Origin: Falciphora oryzae
Lineage: Eukaryota > Ascomycota > Sordariomycetes > Magnaporthales > Magnaporthaceae
DNA length: 64,000 bases
Assembly (NCBI GenBank): GCA_000733355.1
Contig: JNVV01000018.1
Coordinates: 186,001 to 250,000 of the forward strand
Reading direction: 5' to 3'
Part shown: piece after piece, positions 51,101 through 61,840 of the stretch
Layout of the letters: each line of letters opens with the position of its first letter
Position numbering within the stretch: the first letter of the stretch is position 1
Position numbers and translations under genes: made by a program
The notes under the pieces: model-generated
The model's input: only the letters and a program-made list of their open reading frames with translations
What the model was told of the DNA's origin: nothing
The model's database searches: none

Positions 51101-52612
51101 GGTGTTGGACGGCTGTTGGTGCTGCCTCGACGAAGAGGCCTCGGGGTGACCACCAAAACCATAATCGGACGCCTCCCCGGGGCCCGTTGGCGTGGTCTCT
51201 TCCCAACGGTTTGCATTTGGTGTGGCCTGATCGGGCCCCATATTGGCAACCCTCAGCACGCCGGGGCGCACCGCATCATCCTCATCATCGAACTCGGGGA
51301 GACGATCGGCCTGGTCTAGGGCCTCCTGTGTGAGAGTGACGGGCGGCTCAACCTCGGCGATCTCGGCGAGCGAGAGCTTGCTGGACCTGACGCTGCGAGT
51401 TGAGCTCTTGCCAGGCCCATGGCGAGGCATGATAGGCGGCATCGCGGGCACGAGGTCCTCGACCGGACCCCCGTCCTCAGGTATGACGCCGCTGCCAACC
51501 ACGGGTGCTCCGCCCTTGCTAGCGTTGCTAGCGGAGCGCAGACGCGAATTCGAGAGTGAGTGGTTGGGTGACATGACGTATCCGCTAGGCGAGTATCCGC
51601 CAGAGCGTGCGGCACTATTGAGGCTGACGATAGAGAGCTGCCGCGTGATGATGGGCTGGACAGACGGCCTGTCAGCGCTCTTGAGGCTGTTTGCAAGGGC
51701 AGCCGATCGCTGACTGTCGGAGCGTTTGAGCTGTGCGTGGGCGTCACGGATGGCGTCCTCGATGGACGAGGTCATAGACAGGCGCTCGGCGGAGGCCTCG
51801 AGGGCGGCGATGTTCCCCGTGTAGGCACCAGACCGTGCGTTGAGTTCGGGGGTCGGATGTTGTAGCGGGGCGTTGCTGCAGACGCTGCGGGTCGAGGAGG
51901 CGCGTGAGAGGCTGGAGAATTTCAGGGGTTCGCGGATCGGGTTGATGGCGGTCGGCGACGCGGTAAAAGGGGATGGTATGTCGGCGTGTTGGCCAAGACG
52001 ATGCGGCCGGGAGGCCTTGGGGCGGACCAGCTGGGGTCGTTGACTCGGGCTAAGATTGCAGTCGTCTGTTATGCTGGTGTCGGAGCCAGGCACGGCCGGG
52101 CTTGAGCTCGCAGGCGTTGCCGGGGCTGGAATTGAGCGCTGGCAGTCCTCGAGCGAAATCGGGGCCGCCTCTGGAATGGGGTTTAGTGCAGTGCTGCTGA
52201 GGTCGCTGGCGCTGCCGGAAGTAGGCGCCCTGCTGGGGCCTTGGCGGCCGGCGGCAGGATCTGTAGCAGCCGAAGGAGGAGTTTGTCTCGGGAGGGTGTC
52301 AGCAGCGGTGCGTGGACGAACGTCGGCGTCGGCGGATTTCTTGGCCGTGGCGATGGCGTCAGATGGAGCGTCGGCCTCTGGCGAGGTGGACGCTGGCGAG
52401 GGCGATGCAAGGGCGGGACTGAAGGCACTTGGCGGCGTGGCCGAGACGATGGAATTTGGGCTCGAGAGAAAGTCGGCGCTGCTGAGCAAGCCCCTTTGTG
52501 GTGCGGGCGTCGTGGCCGCAGAAGCGAGTGCGTGTGTGGCTCGTGTGGGCGGCGGCGACGGCAGGGCGCTGGCGCCCCTATTTGCGCCACTTTTGCCTTG
52601 GTCCATGTTCAT
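48107..52612 (-). CDS. Very large, mostly disordered fungal protein of unknown function
   Basis: A 1,501-residue frame runs from the Met at 52612 (MNMDQGKSGAN). The frame stays open upstream to 53923, but that part is Ala/Pro-rich with weaker codon bias, so I did not include it. Most of the protein is low-complexity. Ordered-looking islands are SERPKSYFDMNTGQEMLYYP near residue 600, DLPPQLRASAFFDLPSA, a Lys run near 807, acidic tracts near 918 and 1003 separated by YQGPPTTLLAELQIRKQRAK and GMHTTLLELDAVAEVERKNR, and GDRMRRLKARDD. A charged helix follows at about 1304-1334, then a Gly/Met/Gln-rich tail (repeated MQMQ/PMQMQ). I do not recognise the family. The layout suggests a scaffold, perhaps for polarity or the cortex; this is a guess. 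Confidence 0.65.
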   Translation of the reverse strand: MNMDQGKSGANRGASALPSPPPTRATHALASAATTPAPQRGLLSSADFLSSPNSIVSATPPSAFSPALASPSPASTSPEADAPSDAIATAKKSADADVRPRTAADTLPRQTPPSAATDPAAGRQGPSRAPTSGSASDLSSTALNPIPEAAPISLEDCQRSIPAPATPASSSPAVPGSDTSITDDCNLSPSQRPQLVRPKASRPHRLGQHADIPSPFTASPTAINPIREPLKFSSLSRASSTRSVCSNAPLQHPTPELNARSGAYTGNIAALEASAERLSMTSSIEDAIRDAHAQLKRSDSQRSAALANSLKSADRPSVQPIITRQLSIVSLNSAARSGGYSPSGYVMSPNHSLSNSRLRSASNASKGGAPVVGSGVIPEDGGPVEDLVPAMPPIMPRHGPGKSSTRSVRSSKLSLAEIAEVEPPVTLTQEALDQADRLPEFDDEDDAVRPGVLRVANMGPDQATPNANRWEETTPTGPGEASDYGFGGHPEASSSRQHQQPSNTRPHSADTTNTDDPQNAFGDFDGVHCDPDHVDHIDFGALPPLDFGPQYGQPDDHYHQQQHPHDYLGQPQGHEQHYDQQHQEPPPAVPRPQAHQRHVSERPKSYFDMNTGQEMLYYPAPVPAMLNLPPKLSKKPKAAQRNARQSRVLETMAQQSRDSRIWLPDPLETGDFGSSFMGPEGRSGSPEKSPLADVNAIMAPLSDLDMSQEAGAHPHAPASHHPQELRRPAKLTDAEKRRSKMSLMPVDLPPQLRASAFFDLPSANAAPIELKDGSAMSTLDSILDASASAPVSAFTDHTFAGKLGSEVYGAEKKKKKKTKKTQNNNASGSIKAPDSDKAGSMSTVREDNKTRASFLGLVGVGKRNSNDSGERSALPGSRGKDSDRPTSSRKDGLAAPDGGLLSPNSMMAPDDDEKASSGEEDEEDDEDEELYQGPPTTLLAELQIRKQRAKMRTRPPAQAYSQGMHTTLLELDAVAEVERKNRKGKRVNLAWEDPSLARDDEDEDEDVPLAFLQAVRANPNTDISVAVAEVHRPLGLMERRDQEDNEPLSRRRDRLQGYAPEAPQGVYLTQVQQTRAPSQMGFVPSMSALNLSSNNLLNSHNRGISSASRLGLHQPPPLSPQHQGDGSQPQEPAEEEIEDEPLGDRMRRLKARDDKDNILPLARPVSGTFSVELLSQLGDLTKDEEAEAAKNKRKSVLTKSKEPPKTASSAGGSSKSAATPAKGGEVEETLGQRRRRLQAEREAREREMGILGGGNGSGLDLTLGAGLGLSGNSTVQHSRAPSKPMGMADVLAAHPLERPMGNMDPREAERRRIEAEAERARLETEEKMRRMRAELAQIGGTAPGSAGQPQSAIGAVGGGMGLGMGIGANRQVSGSAGTPMNGYGNAQGLLHQQRPGLQYHMATGSISHTQMMQQRQLQQQFQQPGLNGGLVGSAGNFGPEAQQAQPGLMYGGAPAVGGYGAYGGAGSMPMQMQLGVQMPMQMQMPGQQTDMVERWRQGVMH

Positions 52613-53923
52613 GCGCCGCGGCGCGTGCTGGCCTGGTCGCTGTCGTGTTGGCGGTGGGATCCGCTGTAAATAATCTCGCTCGGCGTTCCGGCCTCCTGTC
52701 CTCAATTGTCCCCCCGCGACGACGCCGGGGCTGTCGTCGGCATTACCAGGCGTGCTGCTTTGTTGCGGGAGAGAGGGCCTCGAGGAGCAGGAGCAGTGTG
52801 GTGGATGCGGGTCGCGTGCGGCTTCTGACAGCGAGGGAAAGAGTGTTTTTGCCGTGGCGGCCAGCGAGGGCGGCGAAGCGACGACGATTTGATGGGCCGG
52901 AGCTCCTGGAGCACCTGCCAGGTTTGTCGGACCCGCCCCTGCAGCAAGTGGATTTTTAGAGGGGGCCCCGGTCGTGGTTGCTTCTTCGGCTTTTCTTGTT
53001 ACTTCTGGTGCTGGCACGGTTGGTGACTGTGTCGCTCTTGCTTCTTTTGCTGACGCCTCTGCCGGCGGCAGCGGCGCACACGAGGTCGGCAGCGGGCGGC
53101 GGGCTCGATGTGCTGGCGGCAGCGCGCTGGCGCAGTTGCTTATCGGGGATTCGGGCAGCTTGGCGCTGGCAATATTCGGCGGGTGTGCAGCTATAGTCGC
53201 TGCGGGATGGTGACGGGCCTGCACGGCGGCGCCTGGGGCGGTGGTCGCGATAAGAGTTGCAGCAGCTTGAGGAGTTGCGGCAGCTGACGCTGGCGCTGGC
53301 GCTGTTGTTGCTTTTCTTGCATGGATACGAAAGAAGCTGCCTCTCTTGCTGCTTCGACTGCGGCTAACAATACCACCAAAGCCGCCAGACAAAGGCGGGC
53401 CCACGTCGCAGACGCTCGTCGCGGCAGCGGCCAGGGAGCCGGCGGTGGGTGCTGCTGTCCCTGCGCTATTCTTGTTATTCTGGCCAGGTTTTTCCGCACT
53501 GACGAGCGACTTCGATGGCAGCATCGCTGGTCCCGGATCGGTGGCCCCTCCCATAAGGTGTGGAGTTGGGGCGTGTCGTGCGGGTTTGAGCACGATGCGA
53601 CGACGCAGGTGCTCGGGGCCAGGCACCGCTCCCCGGCATGCGTTGCGCGCGGGCGAAACCGACCTGACCGTGGCCGTGACCTCTGCCCGTGCTTTGCGAG
53701 CGTGTGCGAGGCCGTCGTCGCCGACTAAGTAGCAACCTCTAGCCGAGGCTGACCGCCCCTTCGTCCAATGTTTGTTTGCCAACTCGGGCACGGCAACCTG
53801 ACAGACAAACAAACAAACGGCCGATCCGATACTGTTCGCCGCGCTTGTGCTGACTTGGAAGGGGGGCAATCGCCGAACATGGGATGGGAAACATGCGGGA
53901 GCGCCAGGTCGAACCCCATCCAT
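52613..53923 (-). other. Open frame extension upstream of the large protein; coding status unclear
   Basis: The same minus-strand frame has no stop to 53923, but the translation is Ala/Pro/Thr-rich with no recognisable segment. It includes stretches such as VCLFVCQVAVPELANKHW that look like translated leader DNA. It is more likely a GC-rich 5' leader, possibly with an intron, than coding sequence. Confidence 0.45.
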
Positions 53924-55625
53924 CTACCACACCACGACGGGGGTTTTCCCGGGAGCGAGCCCAATATTGATTGTCCTATGCTCCCAAGAGGAAGGCAGAT
54001 AGGCGGTCGACGGGAGAGGTTTGATAATGGATCCCATCCATCCATTCCAACCCAGCTCATCCTTCACACCCCTTCGCCAACGACTCGCATCCTTATCTGA
54101 GGAGTAATTAATCAATGCGCCAGTTGATTGCTGCAGAGCACCTCTACTCTAGTCCAACATCTGACAGCATACTCTCTGGCACTTCCTCCCTTGCGCCGCC
54201 AACTGGCAGGACGCGAGGCCACGGTGCGCCCGGGCAGAGCCAACGGCGGGCATTATGCGCGCGCGCAAAAAGGTTCCTGGGTACCGGCAGACACATCCCC
54301 CTCATCCGCGCACGCTTCCCACCAAGGCACCAAGACTCCCCCAGATTTGCGCAACGCGTGCTCCGTAATCCTCGCCCCTGGTTGGCCGCTCCCCGGCTCA
54401 CTCGTGTGCGCCCACAGCCAGCGGCACAGAGCCGAGACATGGCGGCCGGGCTGGGATGCCCAGGTATTTGCTGGAATTGCGCTTTTTTATTAGCCGGCCT
54501 CTCTCGTCCCAGCAAATCCGCATCTCGGCGGTGCGACCGCAAGGGTCTTCCACGCTGCACCACCAGGACGAGGTTGGCCAAAATAGCAGCAGAGGAGAGT
54601 TACATCAAAAAAGGACGATTCGTGTCGAACGGTGGCGGCCGGCACGGGCGAGTTGTGGAATTGCATAAAATTTGAGAAATCAAACCTGATGTTCATCTGC
54701 CGAAACCTTCTCGGCCAGCCCAGCGCCTCCCGTCGGCGGATTGGCCGAAGAGGTCCCACGCAGCGAGCGGCCTAGATCTCGACGGGCACCCCTCAACCGC
54801 TTGGGAGTGTCATCCGGGCCAGGTTTGCGACCCGCCATTTGCTCGTGTCGCCGGGCTCCATGTCATCTCGTCAGCCTCCATCTGCGGATCCACAGGCACA
54901 GTGCAGCGTTCGTCGATTGGCACCACCGCCACCACCACCCGCGCCCGCGCTTGCTACTGTCGCATCTTGCAGATGCAGGTGGCCTGGGGCCTCTCCGCTG
55001 CCTTCTGGCAACCTGCAACAGGAAAATAGCACGTCGTGGTCCGGTTATCCAGCCCAGAGGTGGGATCGTGACGGCGCCATCAACCCACCAATCCGCAGGG
55101 GCCGACTTGGAATGACCAAGAACCATGGGGCCCGTTGGCTCGGCACGCATGGCGCCCTCCCGCTTTTTATGACGACTTGGTATAAAAAGACAAAAGCACG
55201 ACAGTTGGAGCATACTTCGTAGCATCTCCGGAAAGATCGAGATGTCGTGGTCCACCCGCAACCAAGGCCGACTTGGGGAATTCCAAGACAAAACAAACAT
55301 GCGGGCGGAATGGGGTCGCCGCCGTAGCATTGCCTGTGCCCACCCGCCAGTCTTTGGCGTCATCGTGAGCAGGCGCCCCAAGCTCATTGTTCCCGTTCAA
55401 ACAAAGGTCATTGCAGGTTTCTCCTGGGCTGTGCATAGGTGCGCTCGTGTCTAAGTGGGATCACCCAAACGTGGAGGCGTCGCGCGCCCGTGCACTGCGG
55501 CGCCCGTATTGTTTATTCGCGGACTCGTATCTCGGTTTCCCCAATAGGGCGAGGCTCCTATTCGATTCAGGGTTGATGCTGCACAGGGATCCAACTCAAT
55601 CAACACGACACCGGCTTCATTTCGC

Positions 55626-55656
<31 letters not shown>

Positions 55657-57331
55657 GTGTTTTTTTGTTTTTTTTTCCACCCTTCGACCCAACCCGAACT
55701 CGACAATGACTCAACTTAGCAATCCGCTCAATTTATCATGATTCTCTCTCCATCAATCGGTGCACTTGGATTGGAAAGTCCGCCAGGATTCGCTGTAGAT
55801 ATCGATCGCCATCAATAGAAACAACATGCCTGCTGGTCCAATGCCTCATCATCAGCAAGCCCCCGGACTAACCAGACAGAGTCTGCGTTGCGGCATCCAG
55901 CCGACGAACGCGGCCTGACAGCCATCACAAAACCGTGCATCCCAAACAATGCATCGTTGAAAATCGCCGAGACCGACTCCTGCTTCCATCCTGTCAGGGC
56001 TTTTATTTTGCACCCAAGTGCTGACACGCCAGGTGATAAAGGCTCGACCCTCGGTGCCTCCCACATCCCACTGCCGTTACAGCGCATTCCCAGACCTGCA
56101 ATTGATATCAAAAAGATGCAGGTCGGTGCTGACAGCTAGCTGCCGCTCCTGCAACGGCGCACCAGACCGACCGTCCGCCCGCCCACTTCTTTCGGCGCGT
56201 ACCTTATCGCGGGCCAACGAGACGGGAGCCAGCGACAAGGTTTTTTGGTCTGTTTTCTGGTCAACCGGTGAGAGGAAGCGGCAGACCCCCAGCCGAGATA
56301 CCACGCCCATCTCTATCTGTCCCACCCCGGCTCTGACCGGCTTTGCCGCCGCCATTGAGCGCCGCAGGACGGGGCTTGAGATAGGGGAAGTACGGACACG
56401 TAAGACCTACGTAGGTCCGTCGCCAGCAGAAAGAAGCTGGAGATCGGACCGCAGCTGGCGCCAAAGCCAAGCTGGAATGACAAGGCCTTCTTGCCGCAGC
56501 TGGCTCCCAAGCCTGCATCGCAACCCCAATGGCGAGCCTGTAGGTGCCGGCATCCACCGGGATTGGCAGGGAGGGTTGCATCCAGCGAGCGGCCATGGAA
56601 ATATGTGCGGCAGCGGATGTGAAGTCCCGGTTGCAGCCTGCTTTCCCCTTGGTTTATTGCATCCCCTTTCGGGGTCTTTCGGATCTCCTCTTTGGGCCGC
56701 TTGTTTTTTTTTTTTTTTTTATCTTGGGACTTTATCTCTGTCGCAAGGATTCGACCAGAGACGTCCAAGGCCGCAGGATTCTGGCATCCGTGGACCTCCC
56801 ACGAACATCACGGTGCGCCATCACACCCCGCGTCGCCGACTTTGGGTTCGCCCACAGACCAGCGGGATGGACCCCTATCTGCGCCCATGCTACTTCTGAC
56901 CAGTTTGATCCCCTGCGTCGGCGATGTAATCCACTCATTTCGAGAGGAAAAGGCTCTTCCTCAACCCACAGTTACACCTACACCATAAAACGATATACCC
57001 TTGCAACTAGTGCGTTGGGAAGACATTGAGCTCCTTCGTCCACTATCGATAGCTAAGTAGACACCTGACTACGCCCGGCTGCTCTAGTCCCAGGGACTGG
57101 AAGCTCACAAGATGCTGCCAAAAGCTCTTCTCCTCAATCCCCCACAAGCTATCATGAAGATCCCCCATTCCGACCCCTTCGATGTTGGAATCTCTGCTTC
57201 AGAGCTGAGTTCACGCCATCTTGCAAGTTCAAGTTCCTCGCAGCCCCCAAGCTCGAGTGTATCCCTCTTCTCTCCGATGGCCGGTATCAGCGGCGCTACA
57301 AAGCCCGACATCGCGTGATCGGCAAGACAGA
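53924..57331. other. Intergenic, no gene supported
   Basis: The 3.4 kb includes a T29 run (55628-55656) with further T tracts to 55677 and a T-rich run at 56704-56720. Frames such as 56018-56899 show no protein-like features. Confidence 0.5.
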
Positions 57332-57808
57332 CTAGGCAGATTTCCGGGCCGCTCCAATCTCCGACGCGACCCTCTCCCATTGCTCATACATATCGTTGAA
57401 CTCGGCAGCAACCACATCGAAAGCGGCCGCCTGACGCTCTATACTCTCGTGGGTCTCCATGATCTCCCGACTGGTCGTCTCGAAGTGATCCCGTCGCGCC
57501 CGCTCGAGCATGCGGTAGGCGTCCGTGCTGAGGTGGGGAGAGCTCCGGGCGTTCCAAGCGGCCACGAAGTCGTTGAGAAGCAGTATGGCATAGGCCTCGC
57601 GAAGCCTGGCCCTATTGTTGCGGATGCTGGACTCTAGACGGCGAAGCGCGGCCGCGCTGTTCTGGAAATGGTGGGGAAGCGTGGCGATGTGATGGGCGGG
57701 AGGAGCCGCGTCGACGTGCTGGGTCTGAGCAGCGAAGGCGCGAGAGACGGCCGCACGAGACGAGGGCAGTACCCGCAGTCTGTAAATCGAGCCCGCGTTG
57801 AAACCCAT
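57332..57808 (-). CDS. Small helical protein of unknown function
   Basis: A 158-residue frame opens with MGFNAGSIYRLRVLPSSRAA, an Arg/Ser/Ala-rich start that could be a mitochondrial presequence. An almost entirely helical body follows (ALRRLESSIRNNRARLREAY, AYRMLERARRDHFETTSREI, EFNDMYEQWERVASEIGAAR). No family was recognised. Coding status rests on amphipathic-helix composition and the absence of low-complexity runs. It sits between a long non-coding region and an AT-rich island, so it may be an orphan or a surviving fragment. Confidence 0.5.
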   Translation of the reverse strand: MGFNAGSIYRLRVLPSSRAAVSRAFAAQTQHVDAAPPAHHIATLPHHFQNSAAALRRLESSIRNNRARLREAYAILLLNDFVAAWNARSSPHLSTDAYRMLERARRDHFETTSREIMETHESIERQAAAFDVVAAEFNDMYEQWERVASEIGAARKSA

Positions 57809-58806
57809 GGTGGGCAGGTGGCTATGCCTGTGATAGAATTCCAGGTATTGCGAGATTGACGAGAGAGATTTGGTAGCGTAGAACCTGAGGGTCCAACGAT
57901 CGGTTCTGTCTCACCGAGTGCGGAGAGACCGCCGGTGCTGATTTCTGTACCCTCTACCCCTCGGGAAATCTCGAAGAACTGTGACGTTCTGTCAGGTAGG
58001 CGAGAAACGGATGCGGGGGATTGAGTCTGGCAGTTACCCCTTGGCCTGAGAGGGAAGAAGCAGATCCGGAAGGTTCGATTCTCCAACCCATACAGGGGAG
58101 GCGCGATGGTAAAAGCAGTCCTGGCATGTTGGTATAGGTTTCTTCGCACAACTGGATCGCGACTGCAATGCGCCAGAGAGCCATTATGATCAGATAGGCC
58201 TCGTCTGCACGATAATTGCCATAAAGACCTTCTCCCTCCTTCAGCTTCTAGCAATCATTCTCTCTCTAATGGCTTGGTCGACTTCAACATACACGCTTTT
58301 GTAGCTGTGAATGCTAATTTTGAGCTTTCTAGCCTGTTTTTACAAACTCTCCAGATCATAAAACAGTTGCAGTGCTTTCACTGCCTCGAATTATAAATCT
58401 AGGTATTTAAATTTTGTGTTGTTTCTCAACTGGTAACTCATCCACGAGCATTGGGAGAACTTTTAAACTTCTCCTCTTTTGCCTATAATCATTATCCTTA
58501 TCATAAAAGATGTCCTCTTTTGAAAAGTCAATGCTTCTACATAACGTAGATATCTCTCAATGTCTTATGGTTATTGGCCTGAAGCTTTTCTTACATGGAA
58601 TTGGTCCACGCAGTCTCTTTCGCCTTGCCGATTGCGATTGTCTGCAAGAAAGAATGGCGCACGGGCCACGGCCACATGTTCACCCCACCAGGCTCCATCG
58701 CGGCGGGCTGGCGATGGCCGGTGCCGACGCCAGGTCATTCCGTCATGCCCGCCGAATGAATTGACCAGGACCCGGGAAGGACGCGACACCCTCCCTAAAG
58801 CCTTGC
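57809..58806. other. Intergenic with an AT-rich island
   Basis: From about 58250 to 58600 base composition turns clearly AT-rich (TA-rich runs such as TATTTAAATTTTG), unlike the GC-rich surroundings. No gene was seen. Possible explanations are a mutated repeat remnant or a promoter element for the ARMH3-like gene. Confidence 0.5.
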
Positions 58807-61177
58807 ATGGAGTCCCCCCTCACGCAGCAGCCTCGCCCCGAGGCCTTCCAGCAGAAGATCGTCCGCCTGTACGAGAATCTCTTCAAGGTTCGGCTCCCCC
58901 ACCTCGCAGGCACTGTGTGACGCCGCCTTTTGCTTGCTTGCTTGCTGACTTGGCACTCTGAAGGTTAGCACGCCCTCCCGCTTGAGCACGCGCCGCCCCG
59001 ACGCATGCGCGTCACCCCACTCACGCCTATCTTGCTTCTAGGACGACGACGAAGAGGATGTCACCGGGGCGGATGGCTTCTGGCAGGAGTTCTTTCTCCT
59101 GCGGCCCGACCGGGCGTCGCTGCGCCGGATACTGGACGAGCTAGGCCCCGACGAGCTGCTGGAGCGCGAGGAGCAAACTAGGGAGCTGTTCTTGAGGGCC
59201 GTCGCTGCGCTGAAGAAGGGGGCAAGAGGTGTCGCAGACGTACACGCACTCGAGGTGAGGCCGCTTGCTCCCATTCTCCGGCCCTTTTTCTCGACAGGCA
59301 CCCGGCCGGCCGTCCACGGGGCAGAACCAGGGACTAACCAGATCCTCCCATATTCTGCCTAGACGCTGTCGACCTTCTTCACTGCCGTCGTCGGCAAGAA
59401 GTTCACAAACCCGACCTCGGACATCATCGACGTGATCGCCGGACTGGATCAGGTCGACCAAATCTTCACTGACTTTGTGAGCGCCCTCGAGGGGCTGATA
59501 CGGAATGGGAAAGACTGTATGTCAGGGGCTCGATGCCAAATGTCGTATCCAAACCCAAGCTGACCGAAGCGGCAGTCGAGACAAGGCAGGGTGCTGTTGA
59601 TCTTGCGCTCGCCGTGACATCGAGTGCATATCAGACCAGCCTGCTCGCATATTTAATACAAAGGGACCTCTTCCCCGCTATAATGAAGGCAAGCTACCAT
59701 TGATTCCAGCATATGTATGGATCTAGGGCATCAGCTGACTGTGCTCTAGTTAATACACGACATCGAGTCCCCTCCCGATGTCGTCTCCCCGTTTAGCCTG
59801 GTTGGTCTGCTTGCCAACTACAACAAGTTCGAGTTCCAGAATCCCTATCAGCTGCGACTCAACGACTTTGTCAACGAGGCGACCATTCAGAAGATCATCG
59901 GCGGTGTTGGGAGCGGGTGTCGGGCGTTGCGGGCCGAGTACATCGATGTCCAGGAGGACCACCCGGAGGGGTGGTCATTATCGTCCGCTCTCAGCCTCCT
60001 CGGTCTAGGGGCTATCGCACCAGGAGGGAAGCCGCCAGCGAAACCGACCTACGACGCCGAAACGGCCAAGAAGATGTTTGCAGCCTTGTGAGTAAACTTG
60101 CTCGCCGTCTCGACCCGTTTTTGGGAAGTAAGTAAAGCTATCGCGTGTTTACGCACTAATGACTCTACATGTAGGCCTGGGCAAAAAGCACCAATGCTCT
60201 TGGCTACTTATGACTTCGCACACGCCAATAAGCTCTTCTGCTTCAACCTGGTGACACTGCCCGCGGAAAAGGACGAGGAGCAGGCATTCGCCAGCTTCAT
60301 ATCGCTCACATCATACCTGATGCAGCACGCCTACCTGACGGAAAGGGCAACGCTCTATGGCCACTTGAACCTTATGGTGTTCCGGCTGCTCGTCGAGGAT
60401 CCGGTGCTGTGCCGGCGCATGTGCAGCGACGAGTCCCAGGTGCCCGTGCGCCTTTGCCGCCACCGGCCTCCCCACCTCCCGTCCCCGCCGCGGGGCGCCG
60501 GTGAGGCACGGACGCTTGTCGCGGCGGTCATGGACGTCATGGTGGACGGTATCAACCACAACTTGCGGCGTCGGCTGGATGCGCCGCTATATGCGCTGTG
60601 CCTGGGGATCCTGATGCGTATAATTTCGTACATGTCGCGCACACGCACGCGGCTGGCGTATCACTGGTCGGAACTCTTCCGGTCGCTGCTCTCGCTGGTC
60701 CGGTTCCTGACGACGTACACAGCGGACCTGAAGCACCTGTCGCAGATCGAGACGGTACTGGACCAATTGGTCAACCTGCTGGCACTGGGCCTGACGGCGG
60801 GCGAGTCGTTCCTGCCGACACCGGCGGCATACGACGATCTTTTCTACAAGGTGGTGGAATCGGGCGAGGTGCTGGGCAAGTTCCGGGATACATACGGGCT
60901 CGCGACACGGGCGAGCTGCAGCATCGACACGGTGGTCAGCGTCAGCGCGCACTACAAGCGGCTGCTGGCGGAGAACGGCGGCGAGGGGGGAGGCGCTAAG
61001 GGAAACGTCACGACGATGCAAGTAGCCGAGGCCATCAAGCAGGGGTACGAGACGCTGAGCATCCAGGCCAAGGAGGGATTGGATAGCTGGGAGAAGTACC
61101 GCGAGGCGGACGAGCGGAGGCTGCTCAAGAAGATGGCCAGGGCGGCCGTCGCGGACGTCAGCGCCGCGGTGGGGTGA
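58807..61177 (+). CDS. ARMH3-like protein (DUF1741 / C10orf76 homologue)
   Basis: In animals ARMH3 is an armadillo-like helical protein that binds and recruits PI4K-beta at the Golgi; the fungal role is inferred. I place six exons: 58807-58887, 59042-59254, 59363-59516, 59576-59688, 59750-60087 and 60175-61177, giving 633 residues. The N-terminus reads RPEAFQQKIVRLYENLFK, then FWQEFFLLRPDRASLRRIL and TLSTFFTAVVGKKFTNPTSD. The middle has FSLVGLLANYNKFEFQNPYQ. The C-terminal DUF1741 part has ATYDFAHANKLFCFNLVTLP, LTSYLMQHAYLTERATLYGH, INHNLRRRLDAPLYALCLGI and LVRFLTTYTADLKHLSQIET. The intron 59689-59749 has a GC donor (AAG|GCAAGC...CTCTAG); no GT alternative keeps the frame. Confidence 0.85.
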
Positions 61178-61840
61178 GTGTGAGGCGCGGAGGGGTGCTT
61201 GTTGGCCTCGTCGAGTGTGACCAGGGGATTAGAGCCTGTGACTATCAACCTCGAACGCATTTTTGGCAGCATGGATGTATCTGCGGCGTGTTGCAGACGA
61301 GAAATTTCGCAGGTTTTGATAGCGATGAGTTGAGGAGCATAGTAATTCGATTAGCACCATTCGTATACGGCTGTTTGAGAAACCATCATGGTTACTCGGA
61401 GCTCCAGTCTGTGTTCGTCGAGGCCGACGGGGCTGCCGATTCAAGAGACCGTTACCTCCTCGATTCGCCGAGCGGCGCTGGCCGAAGATAGAATTTCCAT
61501 GAACGCAAAACCACGTGGTGTCGCCCCACCCGAGGCCAATTGCCAGCTGTGTTGGTAATTACCTCGCCTCTGATTGGCGCGCGGCCAAACCCGGGTGAGC
61601 CCAGCTTGGCGCCATGTCATCGGACCGCTGCAACTAAAAATTGATTTGATGCTGTCTGGGTTCATGCTCTGGGAGTCGCCGCTTCCAAGACCTTTGACAC
61701 AACCACCTCCTAACGGCGCCAACATTCACCCCCTTCAAAGACGAAGCGCGAAGCCCGTATAACACAAGGACGCACTCGGCACGCTAGAAGCAGGCCGAAT
61801 AACCACAAACCTGATTGAGCTGATTCGACCCCTCTCAAAA
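61178..61840. other. Intergenic, no gene supported
   Basis: This is the 3' flank of the ARMH3-like gene and the promoter of the Fe-S assembly gene. No conserved frame was seen. Confidence 0.5.
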
